A DNA stretch of 64,000 nucleotides from Marinobacterium iners (GTDB lineage Bacteria; Pseudomonadota; Gammaproteobacteria; Pseudomonadales; Balneatricaceae), in assembly GCF_017310015.1 (NCBI RefSeq), contig NZ_CP022297.1, positions 1,364,001-1,428,000 on the forward strand, read 5' to 3'. Shown here one piece after another: positions 23,201 to 32,438 of the stretch. Below the pieces are notes generated by a model that saw nothing but the letters and a program-made list of their open reading frames with translations, was not told where the DNA came from and ran no database searches. Each line of letters starts with the position of its first letter. Positions within the stretch are counted from its first letter, which is position 1. The translations under genes were made by a program, and so were the position numbers.

Positions 23201-26043
23201 GGCAACGTTGCACCCAGCTGCTCCTGCTTGAGTGTATCCAGCCGTTCGGCACTATCCTGCATCGCTTCCGAACTGATTTCATGCTCAACCGAGCTGCCGA
23301 AGCTGCGTATCAGCAGTTGTCGCTGCAGCAGCTGCTCCATAGTCTGCAACAGGTCTGCCCGGCTCAGCTCGCGGGTAATCTCGCTCAATTGCTCGCGGGT
23401 ATCAAAATCATGATTGCCCCGGTCAATCTCACGCCAGAGTCGGTCGCTGCGTGTGCGAAGGTCATTGTCCTGCTGGTTGATCCGGCTTAGCAGGCTCTGG
23501 CGATAACGATCCAACTCCTCCTGTGGCATGGTGATCAACTGCTCCAGCATCTGTTGCAGGAATAACTTGTATTCACCGTGCAACTGGATAGGGTCCGTGT
23601 TGGGTGACTGAACGACTAGCGCTACCCCGGCCCGCTCGCGCAGAGGCATGAACTGGCTGGAAACGATGTAACCGAACTGCTTCTCTGTCCGCAGACTGGT
23701 GTAGAACGGTGTACTGATGATCTCGTTGATCAGCGCAGTCGCGGCCCGTGTTTTCAGACTTTCATCGGGTCCCTGAAGATAGAGCAGGGCGGTGGAGTCA
23801 TGATGTTCGGTTTCAAGGTTGCCGATCAGAAACTCGTTTTTAGGCAGCTGTACAACCTCGACAGGCACTGCTTGCCAGGGGGAATTGTTGGACTGAAGCT
23901 GTTTGCGGACACTGCGGGCCATTTCGATCGCCTGGTCACGGCTCAGGTTGCCATGCGCAAGCAGACTCAGTTCTGCCGGCTGCAACAGGAGTGGGTAGAA
24001 TTTTTCCAGGTCGCTCAGCGAGAGGGATTCCAGTTTGGCCAACTTCTGCTCGGTGGACCAGCTTCGCATCAATCGTGTATAGAGCTGATCGAAAGCCAGA
24101 TTATAAGGCTTGTCTTTCAGGCTGTTATTGAGTTGTTCATGCAGCTGGCGCTTGATGCGGTCAAAGCGAGCCTGTTCGAGGGATGGCTGGCGCAACGCCC
24201 GCAGAATTTTTTCGAGCAACAGCGCCTGTTTGTCATTGAAACCGGACAGGCGCAGGCTGATGCCACGCTGGTGCGGATAGATGCTCGCGGACAGGCCTGC
24301 AAGGGATGCGTCGTACAGCGTTTCGTTGAGCTGATCTTCCACCATGCGGGTATAAAGGCTGGCCAGCAGTGCCTGCTCAGGCCCCTGGTTGGCAACAGGT
24401 GAGAGCAGAGTGAAGTAGAAGTCTGCCCTTGGACGCTCAAAATCACTGTCGGGCAAATGCCATAGGCGAGCGCCGGGCTCAGACCATGCTTCCTGAGGAG
24501 TTGTCTGATTCGCGCTGTCAATCAGGCTGAAGTCGGAGGCGATAAACGGATTACGACCACGCACCTGCAGTTGATCCAGTACAGCTGGCTCACGCCAGCG
24601 CTGGAGGCGTTCGGGTGCGATCGTATCAATACCGTAGGCGGTGTTGTAAAGCGGCTCGATCTGCTCGGTCTTCAGACCTTTTCCTTCCAGTGTGAGAAGC
24701 AGGTTGTTGGGTATCATGCGATCAAGATAGCGGCTGATCAGTTCAGCATCGAACTCGCCAAGATGATAGTCGCCCTTGAGCAGGTATTCGGTGGGGTAGC
24801 GGTCGGCGGCCTGCGACAGCTGCATCACCAGGTGAGTTGGGTCCAGCTTGTCTCTGAAACGGAACTGCACCTCGGCCAGTTGCTGCTCTTCACGGTACAG
24901 ATCAGGGTCGATGCCGTCTCGGCGCAGCAGCTCGATAAAGCTGAATATCGACGCGGTGACATGGTCGATCTGCTCCCGGCCCTGCTCGGTCAGGTCGACC
25001 TGAATGCGCAGCATGGCACTGTCGGGCAGATCAAGTGCGGGATAGGCCGACAGGCCACGGGCAAGGCCGGCCTGCTTCAGATAACTCAGCAGGCTGCCCT
25101 TGCCTTCGTATCCAATCAGGCTACTCAGGTAGTAAAGAGGCTTCTGCTGCCAATACTCACGGTAGGACGGCATGGGGAAGCTCAGGCTAAGCTGGCGCGT
25201 ATCGCGCAATGTTTCGATATTGAGCTGCGCCGGCAAACGATCGGCTTCGAACAGTGGTGCCGTGTCAACAAAAGGTTTGGCATTGCGGTTGGGTACGGCC
25301 GCGAAATCTTTCCTGACCTGTTGTTCCAGTGTATCCAGTGACTCGGTGCCGAGGACGGCAAGCGTCATCAGATTGGCGGAGTAATAGCGCTCATAGAAGC
25401 GGATCAGTGCATCACGGATTTCACTGTCGCTGGTGTTGGACAGGGTTTTCAGATTGCCGACGGCAAAACGGCTGTAGTGATGCTCCGGGTTCAATACCTG
25501 CTTGCTGGCTTCGAAACTGCGTCGGCTGTCGTCACGGCGCTTGGCCTGAAACTCAGACTCAACGGCATGCCGTTCCCGGTCCACGTATTCAGGGCTGAAC
25601 AGCGGCGCTATGAAAAACTGGGCAAAGCGGTCCAGTGCACCAGGCAGGGCCGAAGCCTCCACGCTGAAGAAGTAGTTGGTGTTTTCGTAGGCGGTAAAGG
25701 CGTTGTGACTGCCGCCATGGGAGCTGATGAAGGACTGGTAGCTGCCTGCTTCAGGATACTTTTCGGTACCCAGGAACAGCATGTGTTCAAGGAAATGCGC
25801 CAGCCCTGGTCGGTCGGATGGGTTGGCATTTGAGCCCACTCCGACATTCATCGATACGGCTGCCTTATCGGCATCAGGGTCGGACACCAGAATCACGTTC
25901 AGGCCATTGTCGAGTTCAAACTGTCGGTATGATCGAGTGTCGAGCGTGCTCTGAATGATTTCAGCCTGTACCGTCAGGCTCAACAGCAGCATGGCCAGCA
26001 GCATCAAGGCCTTGCTGAATTGGAAACGGAAAAGTGACTGCAT
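23179..26043 (-). CDS. M16 family zinc protease, pitrilysin (protease III)-like, exported
   Basis: The protein (954 residues from the ATG at 26043) has a signal peptide (MQSLFRFQFSKALMLLAMLLLSLTVQAE) and the inverted zinc motif HFLEH (about 83-87), with the distal Glu in ERHAVESEFQAKRRDD. It then shows the pitrilysin arrangement of four M16 domains, including the FGYIVSSQFMPL segment near the C-terminus. It should degrade peptides in the periplasm. The start at 26043 is preferred over an ATG 39 bases upstream because the signal peptide begins there and GAGG precedes it. E. coli PtrA is the closest well-known relative in size. Confidence 0.92.
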   Translation of the reverse strand: MQSLFRFQFSKALMLLAMLLLSLTVQAEIIQSTLDTRSYRQFELDNGLNVILVSDPDADKAAVSMNVGVGSNANPSDRPGLAHFLEHMLFLGTEKYPEAGSYQSFISSHGGSHNAFTAYENTNYFFSVEASALPGALDRFAQFFIAPLFSPEYVDRERHAVESEFQAKRRDDSRRSFEASKQVLNPEHHYSRFAVGNLKTLSNTSDSEIRDALIRFYERYYSANLMTLAVLGTESLDTLEQQVRKDFAAVPNRNAKPFVDTAPLFEADRLPAQLNIETLRDTRQLSLSFPMPSYREYWQQKPLYYLSSLIGYEGKGSLLSYLKQAGLARGLSAYPALDLPDSAMLRIQVDLTEQGREQIDHVTASIFSFIELLRRDGIDPDLYREEQQLAEVQFRFRDKLDPTHLVMQLSQAADRYPTEYLLKGDYHLGEFDAELISRYLDRMIPNNLLLTLEGKGLKTEQIEPLYNTAYGIDTIAPERLQRWREPAVLDQLQVRGRNPFIASDFSLIDSANQTTPQEAWSEPGARLWHLPDSDFERPRADFYFTLLSPVANQGPEQALLASLYTRMVEDQLNETLYDASLAGLSASIYPHQRGISLRLSGFNDKQALLLEKILRALRQPSLEQARFDRIKRQLHEQLNNSLKDKPYNLAFDQLYTRLMRSWSTEQKLAKLESLSLSDLEKFYPLLLQPAELSLLAHGNLSRDQAIEMARSVRKQLQSNNSPWQAVPVEVVQLPKNEFLIGNLETEHHDSTALLYLQGPDESLKTRAATALINEIISTPFYTSLRTEKQFGYIVSSQFMPLRERAGVALVVQSPNTDPIQLHGEYKLFLQQMLEQLITMPQEELDRYRQSLLSRINQQDNDLRTRSDRLWREIDRGNHDFDTREQLSEITRELSRADLLQTMEQLLQRQLLIRSFGSSVEHEISSEAMQDSAERLDTLKQEQLGATLPYPGSGS

Positions 26044-26194
26044 GTGACCTCGTTGGAAACTGATCGGGTGAATGTCTGCCATCTACGACTGCGCAGGGGT
26101 AAATTGGTTCGATTCCCGTGCAGCATTCGCTATGATGCGTTTATACGGGTGCCAAGTGCAATCCGACTGGAACACTGACTTTCAAGGAATACCC

Positions 26195-26578
26195 ATGAAC
26201 CGGGAAAAGGTAATCTTCGCGTTTTTTATTGTACTGGCGCTGACACTGAACTTCGGTTTTGTGTTGGGTGAGATCGACAACATAAAACACCATGATGTGT
26301 TTGAGCTGTTTGCTGCCTTGGTAGTAAGTCTGATCTGTACCGTCCTCAAGTTCGGTGATCGTACCCATCTGGGTGCTTTGATGCTGGCAACCAGTCTGGT
26401 TGCTGATCTGCAGTTGATCATCGCCGCCGGCATCTGGGGGTATGGAGAACAGATGGCCGCCAGTGGCATGACACCCAAACTGATGGCCAGTGTGGTCTCG
26501 TTTGCGGCGGGGGCGCTGGTGGCCAACGTGATCTCGGCGGTGCTGCTGGTGGTTGAAACCGCGTTGGTACGGCGCTGA
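26195..26578 (+). CDS. DUF6394-like membrane protein paired with a potassium channel
   Basis: The 127-residue protein starts MNREKVIFAFFIVLALTLNFGF at 26195, after AAGGA. It has about four hydrophobic helices (6-25, 33-50, 58-82, 95-122). Small membrane proteins of this type are typically found immediately upstream of two-RCK channel genes in pseudomonads and marine relatives. The next gene starts 4 bases after its stop, so the two products probably act together in the inner membrane. The function is unknown. Confidence 0.75.
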   Translation: MNREKVIFAFFIVLALTLNFGFVLGEIDNIKHHDVFELFAALVVSLICTVLKFGDRTHLGALMLATSLVADLQLIIAAGIWGYGEQMAASGMTPKLMASVVSFAAGALVANVISAVLLVVETALVRR

Positions 26579-26582
26579 GCGC

Positions 26583-28286
26583 ATGAACAACCTGCTGTTT
26601 CTGTTCCTGCGCCGACTGCGGGCGCCGTTGATCACGCTGATCAGCGTGTATGCGGTGTCGATTTTCGGCATGACCTTGATTCCCGGCCAGGATGCCGATG
26701 GCAATGTCTGGTACATGGATTTCTTCCATGCCTTCTATTTCGTGTCCTATATGGGCACGACCATCGGTTTTGGCGAGATTCCATACGAATTCACCGATGC
26801 ACAACGGATGTGGGTCACCTTTACCATCTATGCAACGGTCATCACCTGGCTGTATGGCATCGGTACCATGTTGGCCGTACTGCAGGAGCCCATGTTCGGC
26901 CGCCTGATGCGGCTGCGCGGCTTCAGAAGTCAGGTGCGCGATCTGCAGGAGCCGTTTTATCTGGTGTGTGGCTATGGTGTGACCGGGCGGTTGTTGGTGA
27001 GGCGGCTGGTAAAAAGAGGTATACGTGTAGTCGTTATCGATGTTGATCAGGATCGAATTGACGCTCTTGAGCTGGATAATCTTGTAACCCCGGTGCCAGC
27101 ACTCTGCGCTGATGCGTCCTTGCCGGATGTGCTGGATCACGCAGGTCTGCAGCACCCCAGATGTGTCGGGGTCCTGGCGCTTACCAACCACGACAGGGTG
27201 AATCTGGCCGTTGCCATCGCCAGTAAGCTGCTGGTCCCCAAGCGCCAGGTCATTACCCGTACCAACTCGGATCTGACCACCGCCAACATGGCCTCGTTCG
27301 GCACCGACATGATTGTTGATCCTTTCCGTGCCTATGCGGACTATCTGGCATTGGCGGCACGATCTCCGCACAAGCACCTGGTGTATGACTGGCTGATGAA
27401 TCCTCGTCACCGCAAACTCTCCAGTGCGTACAAGCATGCGGAAGGACGCTGGATTATCTGTGGTTATGGTCGCTTTGGCCGGGCGCTGGCAGCCGCGTTT
27501 GCGGCAGAGGGAATGGATATGACCATCATCGACCCAGACCATGACAGCGTTACCCCGCTTGAGGGAGCTGTGGTCGGGGTGGGGACCGAGGCACATACTC
27601 TGATTGAAGCCGGTGTGGAAAGCGCCGTAGGCATCATTGCCGGTACTGACAGTGATACCGATAACCTCTCCATTATCATGACAGCGCGTGAACTCAATCC
27701 GAAACTGACCACAGTCGTGCGACAGAATCTGCATCAGAATGCGCTGGTGTTTCGTCACTCCCGCTGTGACTATGTCATGGAGCCGGGGCGAATCATTGCC
27801 AATCGGATACTGGCGCAGCTGAAAACCCCGCTGTTGTCGGAGTTTTTGCAGCATCTGCAGCAGGAAAGCAATGTTTGGTCACATGAGCTGCTCAATCGCA
27901 TGAGCAACACAGTGGGAGATGATGAGCTCGACAGCTGGTCAGTCCGGATTGATTCTGAGGAGTCGCCGGCTGTCGTCAATATGCTGCAGCAGGGACACAG
28001 TGTTCCGCTGCGGGTGTTGTACCGCAACCCACGGCAACGGGACAAGCTGCTGCCCTGTTTTGCGCTGCTGCTGCGTAACGCTGATGGAGTCCGTATACTC
28101 CCGGGTGAGCTGACCGAGCTGAAGGAGGGAGACGAAATTCTCTGCTGTGGGCTTGGTAATGTATTGCGCCAGATGGAGTGGACGGTGAACAACTACAACG
28201 TGCTGTATTACGTGATCACGGGCGAGGATCCGCCCCACAGTCTGCTGGCTCGATTACTGCGGCGACAGGAGCGGGAAGCCCTCTGA
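26583..28286 (+). CDS. Potassium channel protein with two RCK/TrkA-N domains
   Basis: The 567-residue protein has an ion-channel module: TM1 (about 10-35), a pore loop with the filter TTIGFGE (59-65) and TM2 (about 78-105). Two cytoplasmic NAD-binding RCK units follow, with GYGVTG (130-135) and GYGRFGRAL (about 292-300), and then TrkA-C-like sequence. The filter GFG resembles GYG potassium filters. The ATG at 26583 is 4 bases after the preceding stop. It should conduct potassium under control of nucleotides or divalent ligands bound by the RCK ring. Confidence 0.88.
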   Translation: MNNLLFLFLRRLRAPLITLISVYAVSIFGMTLIPGQDADGNVWYMDFFHAFYFVSYMGTTIGFGEIPYEFTDAQRMWVTFTIYATVITWLYGIGTMLAVLQEPMFGRLMRLRGFRSQVRDLQEPFYLVCGYGVTGRLLVRRLVKRGIRVVVIDVDQDRIDALELDNLVTPVPALCADASLPDVLDHAGLQHPRCVGVLALTNHDRVNLAVAIASKLLVPKRQVITRTNSDLTTANMASFGTDMIVDPFRAYADYLALAARSPHKHLVYDWLMNPRHRKLSSAYKHAEGRWIICGYGRFGRALAAAFAAEGMDMTIIDPDHDSVTPLEGAVVGVGTEAHTLIEAGVESAVGIIAGTDSDTDNLSIIMTARELNPKLTTVVRQNLHQNALVFRHSRCDYVMEPGRIIANRILAQLKTPLLSEFLQHLQQESNVWSHELLNRMSNTVGDDELDSWSVRIDSEESPAVVNMLQQGHSVPLRVLYRNPRQRDKLLPCFALLLRNADGVRILPGELTELKEGDEILCCGLGNVLRQMEWTVNNYNVLYYVITGEDPPHSLLARLLRRQEREAL

Positions 28287-29182
28287 TGCCTTATCTACTG
28301 CTTGTACTGACCACCCTGTTTTGGGCAGGCAACTTCGTGCTGGCCCGTGCCATTCACCTCGATCTGCAGCCGTTTACGCTGGCGTTTCTGCGCTGGACTC
28401 TGGCACTGCTGATCATCGCCCCCTGGTGGCTTGGGCGAGCCTGGCGGTTGCGTCAGGTGCTGCGGGACAATCTGCCGTTGCTCACGGTGCAGGGCATTCT
28501 GGGTGTGGGCTGCTTCAATACACTGGTATATTTCGGCGTGCAGCATACCCAGGCATCCAATGCCATGTTGATGCAGTCCGCAGTGCCGGTAGTTATCCTG
28601 TTACTGGGGGCGCTGTTTCTGCGTGAGCCGGCCAGCCCCAGACAATGGCTGGGCGTGGCGCTGTCACTCGGCGGGGTATTGGTGCTGGTCAGTCGCGGCA
28701 GCCTGGAAGTGATGGCTGCGTTCGATTTCAATCGAGGTGATCTGTGGATCTTCCTGGCCATGCTCAGCTGGTCGCTTTATACCCTCAGCCTGCGCTGGAA
28801 GCCGGCTGCGCTGGATGGTTTTACGTTCTTTGGTTTTTCCGTGCTGGTGGGGGTCGTCGTATTGTTTCCGTTCATGCTTTGGGAACAGGGGGGCAGTACA
28901 GCCTTCAAATTAACGGAACCCTTTGTCTGGACCGTGATCTATATGGCGATCTTTCCGTCGATCCTGTCGTTCCTGTTCTGGAATTACGGAGTTGAACGGC
29001 TTGGCGCGGCCACGGCGGGGTTGTTCATTCACCTGATGCCGATGTTCGGCCTGCTGCTGGCAACTGTTTTTCTCGGTGAAAGACTGGGCTGGTACCACCT
29101 TACCGGTGTACTACTGATCTTTTCCGGCTTGTATATAGCGATACTGGCGCAATCCCTGCGTCGGTTACGAAAATCTGTTTGA
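28286..29182 (+). CDS. EamA/DMT-family transporter
   Basis: The 298-residue inner-membrane protein has ten hydrophobic helices in two five-helix EamA repeats. The first begins LLVLTTLFWAGNFVLARAI and ends with FLREPASPRQWLGVALSLGG; the second includes SFLFWNYGVERLGAATAGLF and FLGERLGWYHLTGVLLIFSG. The substrate cannot be told from sequence. The start shares one base with the stop of the channel gene, so they are co-transcribed; earlier in-frame starts inside that gene were rejected. Confidence 0.92.
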   Translation: MPYLLLVLTTLFWAGNFVLARAIHLDLQPFTLAFLRWTLALLIIAPWWLGRAWRLRQVLRDNLPLLTVQGILGVGCFNTLVYFGVQHTQASNAMLMQSAVPVVILLLGALFLREPASPRQWLGVALSLGGVLVLVSRGSLEVMAAFDFNRGDLWIFLAMLSWSLYTLSLRWKPAALDGFTFFGFSVLVGVVVLFPFMLWEQGGSTAFKLTEPFVWTVIYMAIFPSILSFLFWNYGVERLGAATAGLFIHLMPMFGLLLATVFLGERLGWYHLTGVLLIFSGLYIAILAQSLRRLRKSV

Positions 29183-29191
29183 GGAGACTCG

Positions 29192-30061
29192 ATGAAAACA
29201 TTGATGACCACCTGCTTTGCGTTGCTGCTTGGCTTTATGCTGATGCCGCAGGAAGCGGAGGCCAAACGCCTTGGCGGCGGTTCAAGCTTTGGCAAAAGCT
29301 ACACGACACCCAAGCGGGTCGCACCTGCCCCCGCGAAAGAGCAGGCCGCTGCTCCCACGTCGCCCACCAAAACCGCCGGAGCACGCAGCGGTCTGGGTGG
29401 CATGATGGGTGGTCTGCTGGCGGGTGGTCTGCTGGCAGCGCTGTTCATGGGCGGTGCGTTTGAAGGCATTCAGCTGATGGATATTCTGTTGCTGGCCGGG
29501 GTCGGGTTCATACTGTTCAAGCTGTTCAGCAGCAAGCGTGCGCAGGCGCAACGGCAGCAGCCCGCCTATGCCATGCCCGATGGTGCCATGGCACGCCAGG
29601 CACCGCAGCCTGAGCCGGCTGCTCCGGTTATGCTGGCCTCTGCAGGGGCCAGTACCGGTTCCGACTTTGCCCCGGCCGAACTGAATCTGCCGCAGTGGTT
29701 CAACGAGCGAGCCTTTGTCGAGGGTGCCCGCAGCCACTTCATGAATCTACAGACCGCCTGGGACAGCCAGAACTGGGATGAGATTCGCGACTACATGTCT
29801 GACGAGATGTTCGCGGCGCTGCAGCAGGAACGTGCCAAACTGCCTGAGCAGCAGCATACCGAAGTTGATTCGGTGATGGCCGAGTTGGTGAACTTCATCG
29901 ACAACGGTGACCATGTGGTTGCCAGTATTCACTTCTATGGCTGGATTGCCGAGTCGGGCCAGCCGACCAGTGAGTTCAGCGAAATCTGGCATCTCAATCG
30001 CGATATGACAACTGACGGCAGTGACTGGAAGATTGTCGGTATCGAGCAGCCGAACGCGTAA
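29192..30061 (+). CDS. Tim44-like domain membrane protein
   Basis: The 289-residue protein has a signal-like N-terminus (MKTLMTTCFALLLGFMLMPQEAEA), a Gly-rich RLGGGSSFGKSY segment, a Gly-rich membrane helix region (GLGGMMGGLLAGGLLAALFMGG) with a second helix, and a C-terminal Tim44 fold from about residue 165 (FVEGARSHFMNLQTAWDSQN). This is the standard bacterial Tim44-domain architecture. The fold is related to a mitochondrial import protein but bacterial function is not established. A hairpin follows. Confidence 0.9.
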   Translation: MKTLMTTCFALLLGFMLMPQEAEAKRLGGGSSFGKSYTTPKRVAPAPAKEQAAAPTSPTKTAGARSGLGGMMGGLLAGGLLAALFMGGAFEGIQLMDILLLAGVGFILFKLFSSKRAQAQRQQPAYAMPDGAMARQAPQPEPAAPVMLASAGASTGSDFAPAELNLPQWFNERAFVEGARSHFMNLQTAWDSQNWDEIRDYMSDEMFAALQQERAKLPEQQHTEVDSVMAELVNFIDNGDHVVASIHFYGWIAESGQPTSEFSEIWHLNRDMTTDGSDWKIVGIEQPNA

Positions 30062-30099
30062 CGCCCTTCTGCCGATGGCCCCTGTGCCACCGGTTTGTC

Positions 30100-30122
30100 A
30101 GATGCACCTTCAAGGTGCATCT
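30100..30122 (+). terminator. Hairpin after the Tim44-domain gene
   Basis: AGATGCACCTT (30100-30110) and AAGGTGCATCT (30112-30122) are perfectly complementary. No T-run follows directly, so termination is plausible but unproven. Confidence 0.5.
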
Positions 30123-30189
30123 GCACCTCTTTAGGCACTCTCTGCACTTTTATGGATCACATGAGTGATTCTTTGATCCCATTCTGCAC
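30120..30189 (+). repeat. Three TCTGCAC repeats in helical phase upstream of a chemoreceptor gene
   Basis: TCTGCAC occurs at 30120, 30141 and 30183. The distances are 21 and 42 bases, i.e. two and four helical turns, so the copies face the same side of DNA. They lie 60-129 bases upstream of the chemoreceptor start. Confidence 0.4.
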
Positions 30190-30248
30190 TGTTTTTTTGG
30201 CGCGTTTTTTGCTCCGGTCATTCTGTTGTTTTGTCTGGAGAGTTGTAA

Positions 30249-32399
30249 ATGGCCGTTCTGAAAAGCACCGCAATGCAGTTGTCAGCTGCTGAACGTCACT
30301 GGCTGCCCTGGTTCGGGCCGACCGGAAAGTTGGCCATGCGCCGTGCCTGCTGGCTCAACCGTCGGACTTTGCCGGTGGTGGAGCAAACCTTTGAAAGCAT
30401 CGCGGAAATACGCGTCAGACTGCTCACCGGCTGGGCCCAGGCCAAGTGGGATATGCTGGCCGATCTGGCGCAGCAAGTGGGTGAGTCTTTTCCGGACTGT
30501 GACAGGGCGCTACTGGAGCACAAACGACGCCAGGCCCAGGATCTTTCAGAGCTGGCATTGATCGATCTGGAAGGCCGAGTAACTTGTTCGACAGCAGCGG
30601 CTCGTACAGGCTGTCAGGACCTGAACTCAAAAGCGGTCAACGCTGGCCTGCAGGCTCCTTTTCTGCACGGCCCCTATATCGACCCGGTGACGCTTGAGTT
30701 GGGTGCCAGCTCTTCTCGCTTCCATGACGAAGTGACATTGATGTTCTATCAGCCGGTTAAACAGGATGGCGTTGTCGTGGGCGCACTGTGTGCCCGTGTG
30801 CCCAACGATGTGCTGGGTGACCTGATACAGCGAGAGGCGGGCCACATCTTTCCGGAGTCCGGCGATAACTACCTGTTCATGGTGGAGTCGCGGTTTGATC
30901 CCACTATCGAAGCGGGAACGGCGCTGTCGCGTTCTCGCTTTGAAGATGGCACCTTTAGTCACGGTGAAAATCTCAAAAGCGGAATTCATACCGCCTGGGG
31001 AACCGTAAAGGTTAACCGTCATACTGAATTCGAAATCCGTTTCACTGATCCCGCCACTGGTCAGTTGCACCCCGGTGTTCGGGAGACGATCCGCAAGGGT
31101 GGAAATCTGTTTGTGGCCTACCCGGGCTATTCCGATTATCGCCACATCCCCGTGATCGGTAAGGGAGTGACCTTCAGCATGCCGGGCTCGCAGGATCGGT
31201 GGGGCATGATGTGTGAATCCGATCTGGAAGAGGTCTATCGCCGTCGTTCGCTCAGTGTGCGCATGATGACCAGCTTGTCGGGGTCGCTGGCAGTGGGGCT
31301 TGGCGCCAGTTACGGTCTGCAGTATTGGCTGAATCTGCCGGCACTGCCGGGCATGTTGCTCAACTTTGTGTTTGTGATGCTGTCGGTAATGCTGTTCTGG
31401 CAAGTGGGCATACGTCCCCTGTCGCACCGATTGGGGGCGATGACCGAAGTGATCCGAAATCTGGCGGAAGGGCAGGGCAACCTGAGTCAGCGACTGAGCA
31501 GTGACCACATCGTGGCGGATGAAACCGGTGATATGGCCCGTTGGATCAACAGCTTCGTGGATAATCTGGATGGCATTGTGGCGCAGGTGATTAGGGCTGC
31601 CGATGATGTGGGTGAAAACAGCCAGACCATGCAGGCGCGCAACCGCATTGCACTGGATTCCGCAACCTCGGTTGATGAAGCCGCCGAGACCATGTTGAGC
31701 CTGGTGGAGTCACAACTGGTGGCGATCAGTCAGGCCTCCGGTACGGCTGAGGTCATGAAGTCTGCCATGGAGGAGGTTGTCGCCAAGGCGCGAGAACAGT
31801 TCGAGTCGGTACGCTCGGGTACGCAGGCGATTCGCGATATCGTCCAGACCTCCGCGAGGCGAGTACAGGCGCTGAACCAGCGCACGGTTGAGATCGACGA
31901 AATGGTAGCACTGATCACGGATATCACGGCCCAGACCAATCTGCTGGCACTCAATGCGGCCATTGAAGCGGCACGTGCAGGCGAACATGGGCGTGGATTC
32001 TCGGTGGTAGCCGATGAAGTCAGGGCGCTCGCAGCGCGAACTGAAACCGCCGCGCATGAGATCAGTGCCCGTATCGAGCGGATTCAGAAAGAGAGTGTCG
32101 ACGCAGTACGTTTCATGGAGGCCGGTGTGGAAGACGTGGATCGCAGTCTGCAGCTGGCGGAGCAGTCCACTTCGGATAACACGGAGCTGCATGACAGCGT
32201 GGCGCAGATGTTTGATATCATCAAGCACATCGACCGTCACAGCCAAGAGCACGGTGGCCATGCTCGATCTGTCGCTGAGATCACCACACGCATGCATCAG
32301 GCGGTGGGAGAGTTGCAGTTAAGCTCAGATCAGGTCAAGGGAACGGCAGCCAAGCTGCAACAGCTGGTGGGCGCGTTTGAAGTCAGCTCGGCCAAATAG
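30249..32399 (+). CDS. Methyl-accepting chemotaxis protein with N-terminal Cache-like sensor and late membrane segments
   Basis: The 716-residue chemoreceptor ends in the standard signalling hairpin: the tip reads LNAAIEAARAGEHGRGFSVV and is followed by ADEVRALAART (about 560-600). A HAMP-like segment with PLSHRLGAMTEVIRNLAEG lies just after the membrane region (about 335-390). Unusually, no membrane helix precedes the sensor: residues 1-330 are soluble and resemble a Cache/PAS-type domain (VTLMFYQPVKQDGVVVGALC). The sensor may therefore face the cytoplasm, with the two helices forming a hairpin. There is no CheR-docking pentapeptide at the C-terminus. It signals to CheA through CheW; the ligand is unknown. 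Confidence 0.9.
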   Translation: MAVLKSTAMQLSAAERHWLPWFGPTGKLAMRRACWLNRRTLPVVEQTFESIAEIRVRLLTGWAQAKWDMLADLAQQVGESFPDCDRALLEHKRRQAQDLSELALIDLEGRVTCSTAAARTGCQDLNSKAVNAGLQAPFLHGPYIDPVTLELGASSSRFHDEVTLMFYQPVKQDGVVVGALCARVPNDVLGDLIQREAGHIFPESGDNYLFMVESRFDPTIEAGTALSRSRFEDGTFSHGENLKSGIHTAWGTVKVNRHTEFEIRFTDPATGQLHPGVRETIRKGGNLFVAYPGYSDYRHIPVIGKGVTFSMPGSQDRWGMMCESDLEEVYRRRSLSVRMMTSLSGSLAVGLGASYGLQYWLNLPALPGMLLNFVFVMLSVMLFWQVGIRPLSHRLGAMTEVIRNLAEGQGNLSQRLSSDHIVADETGDMARWINSFVDNLDGIVAQVIRAADDVGENSQTMQARNRIALDSATSVDEAAETMLSLVESQLVAISQASGTAEVMKSAMEEVVAKAREQFESVRSGTQAIRDIVQTSARRVQALNQRTVEIDEMVALITDITAQTNLLALNAAIEAARAGEHGRGFSVVADEVRALAARTETAAHEISARIERIQKESVDAVRFMEAGVEDVDRSLQLAEQSTSDNTELHDSVAQMFDIIKHIDRHSQEHGGHARSVAEITTRMHQAVGELQLSSDQVKGTAAKLQQLVGAFEVSSAK

Positions 32400-32407
32400 C
32401 GCTCAGC

Positions 32408-32430
32408 CCGCTCGCCACCGTGGCGGGCGG
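32408..32430. terminator. Hairpin between the chemoreceptor gene and convergent yaaA
   Basis: CCGCTCGCCAC and GTGGCGGGCGG form an 11-bp stem with one G-T pair directly after the chemoreceptor stop codon. It likely serves the convergent pair. Confidence 0.6.
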
Positions 32431-32438
32431 GCAGCGGC

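Noticed and set aside
26418..27854. 478-codon open frame antisense to the potassium channel gene
   Set aside because: It is a shadow of a high-GC gene with clear motifs on the plus strand and has no recognisable protein character.
30141..30248. Sigma-28 flagellar promoter for the chemoreceptor gene
   Set aside because: No TAAA-N15-GCCGATAA-like pair could be found in the leader.
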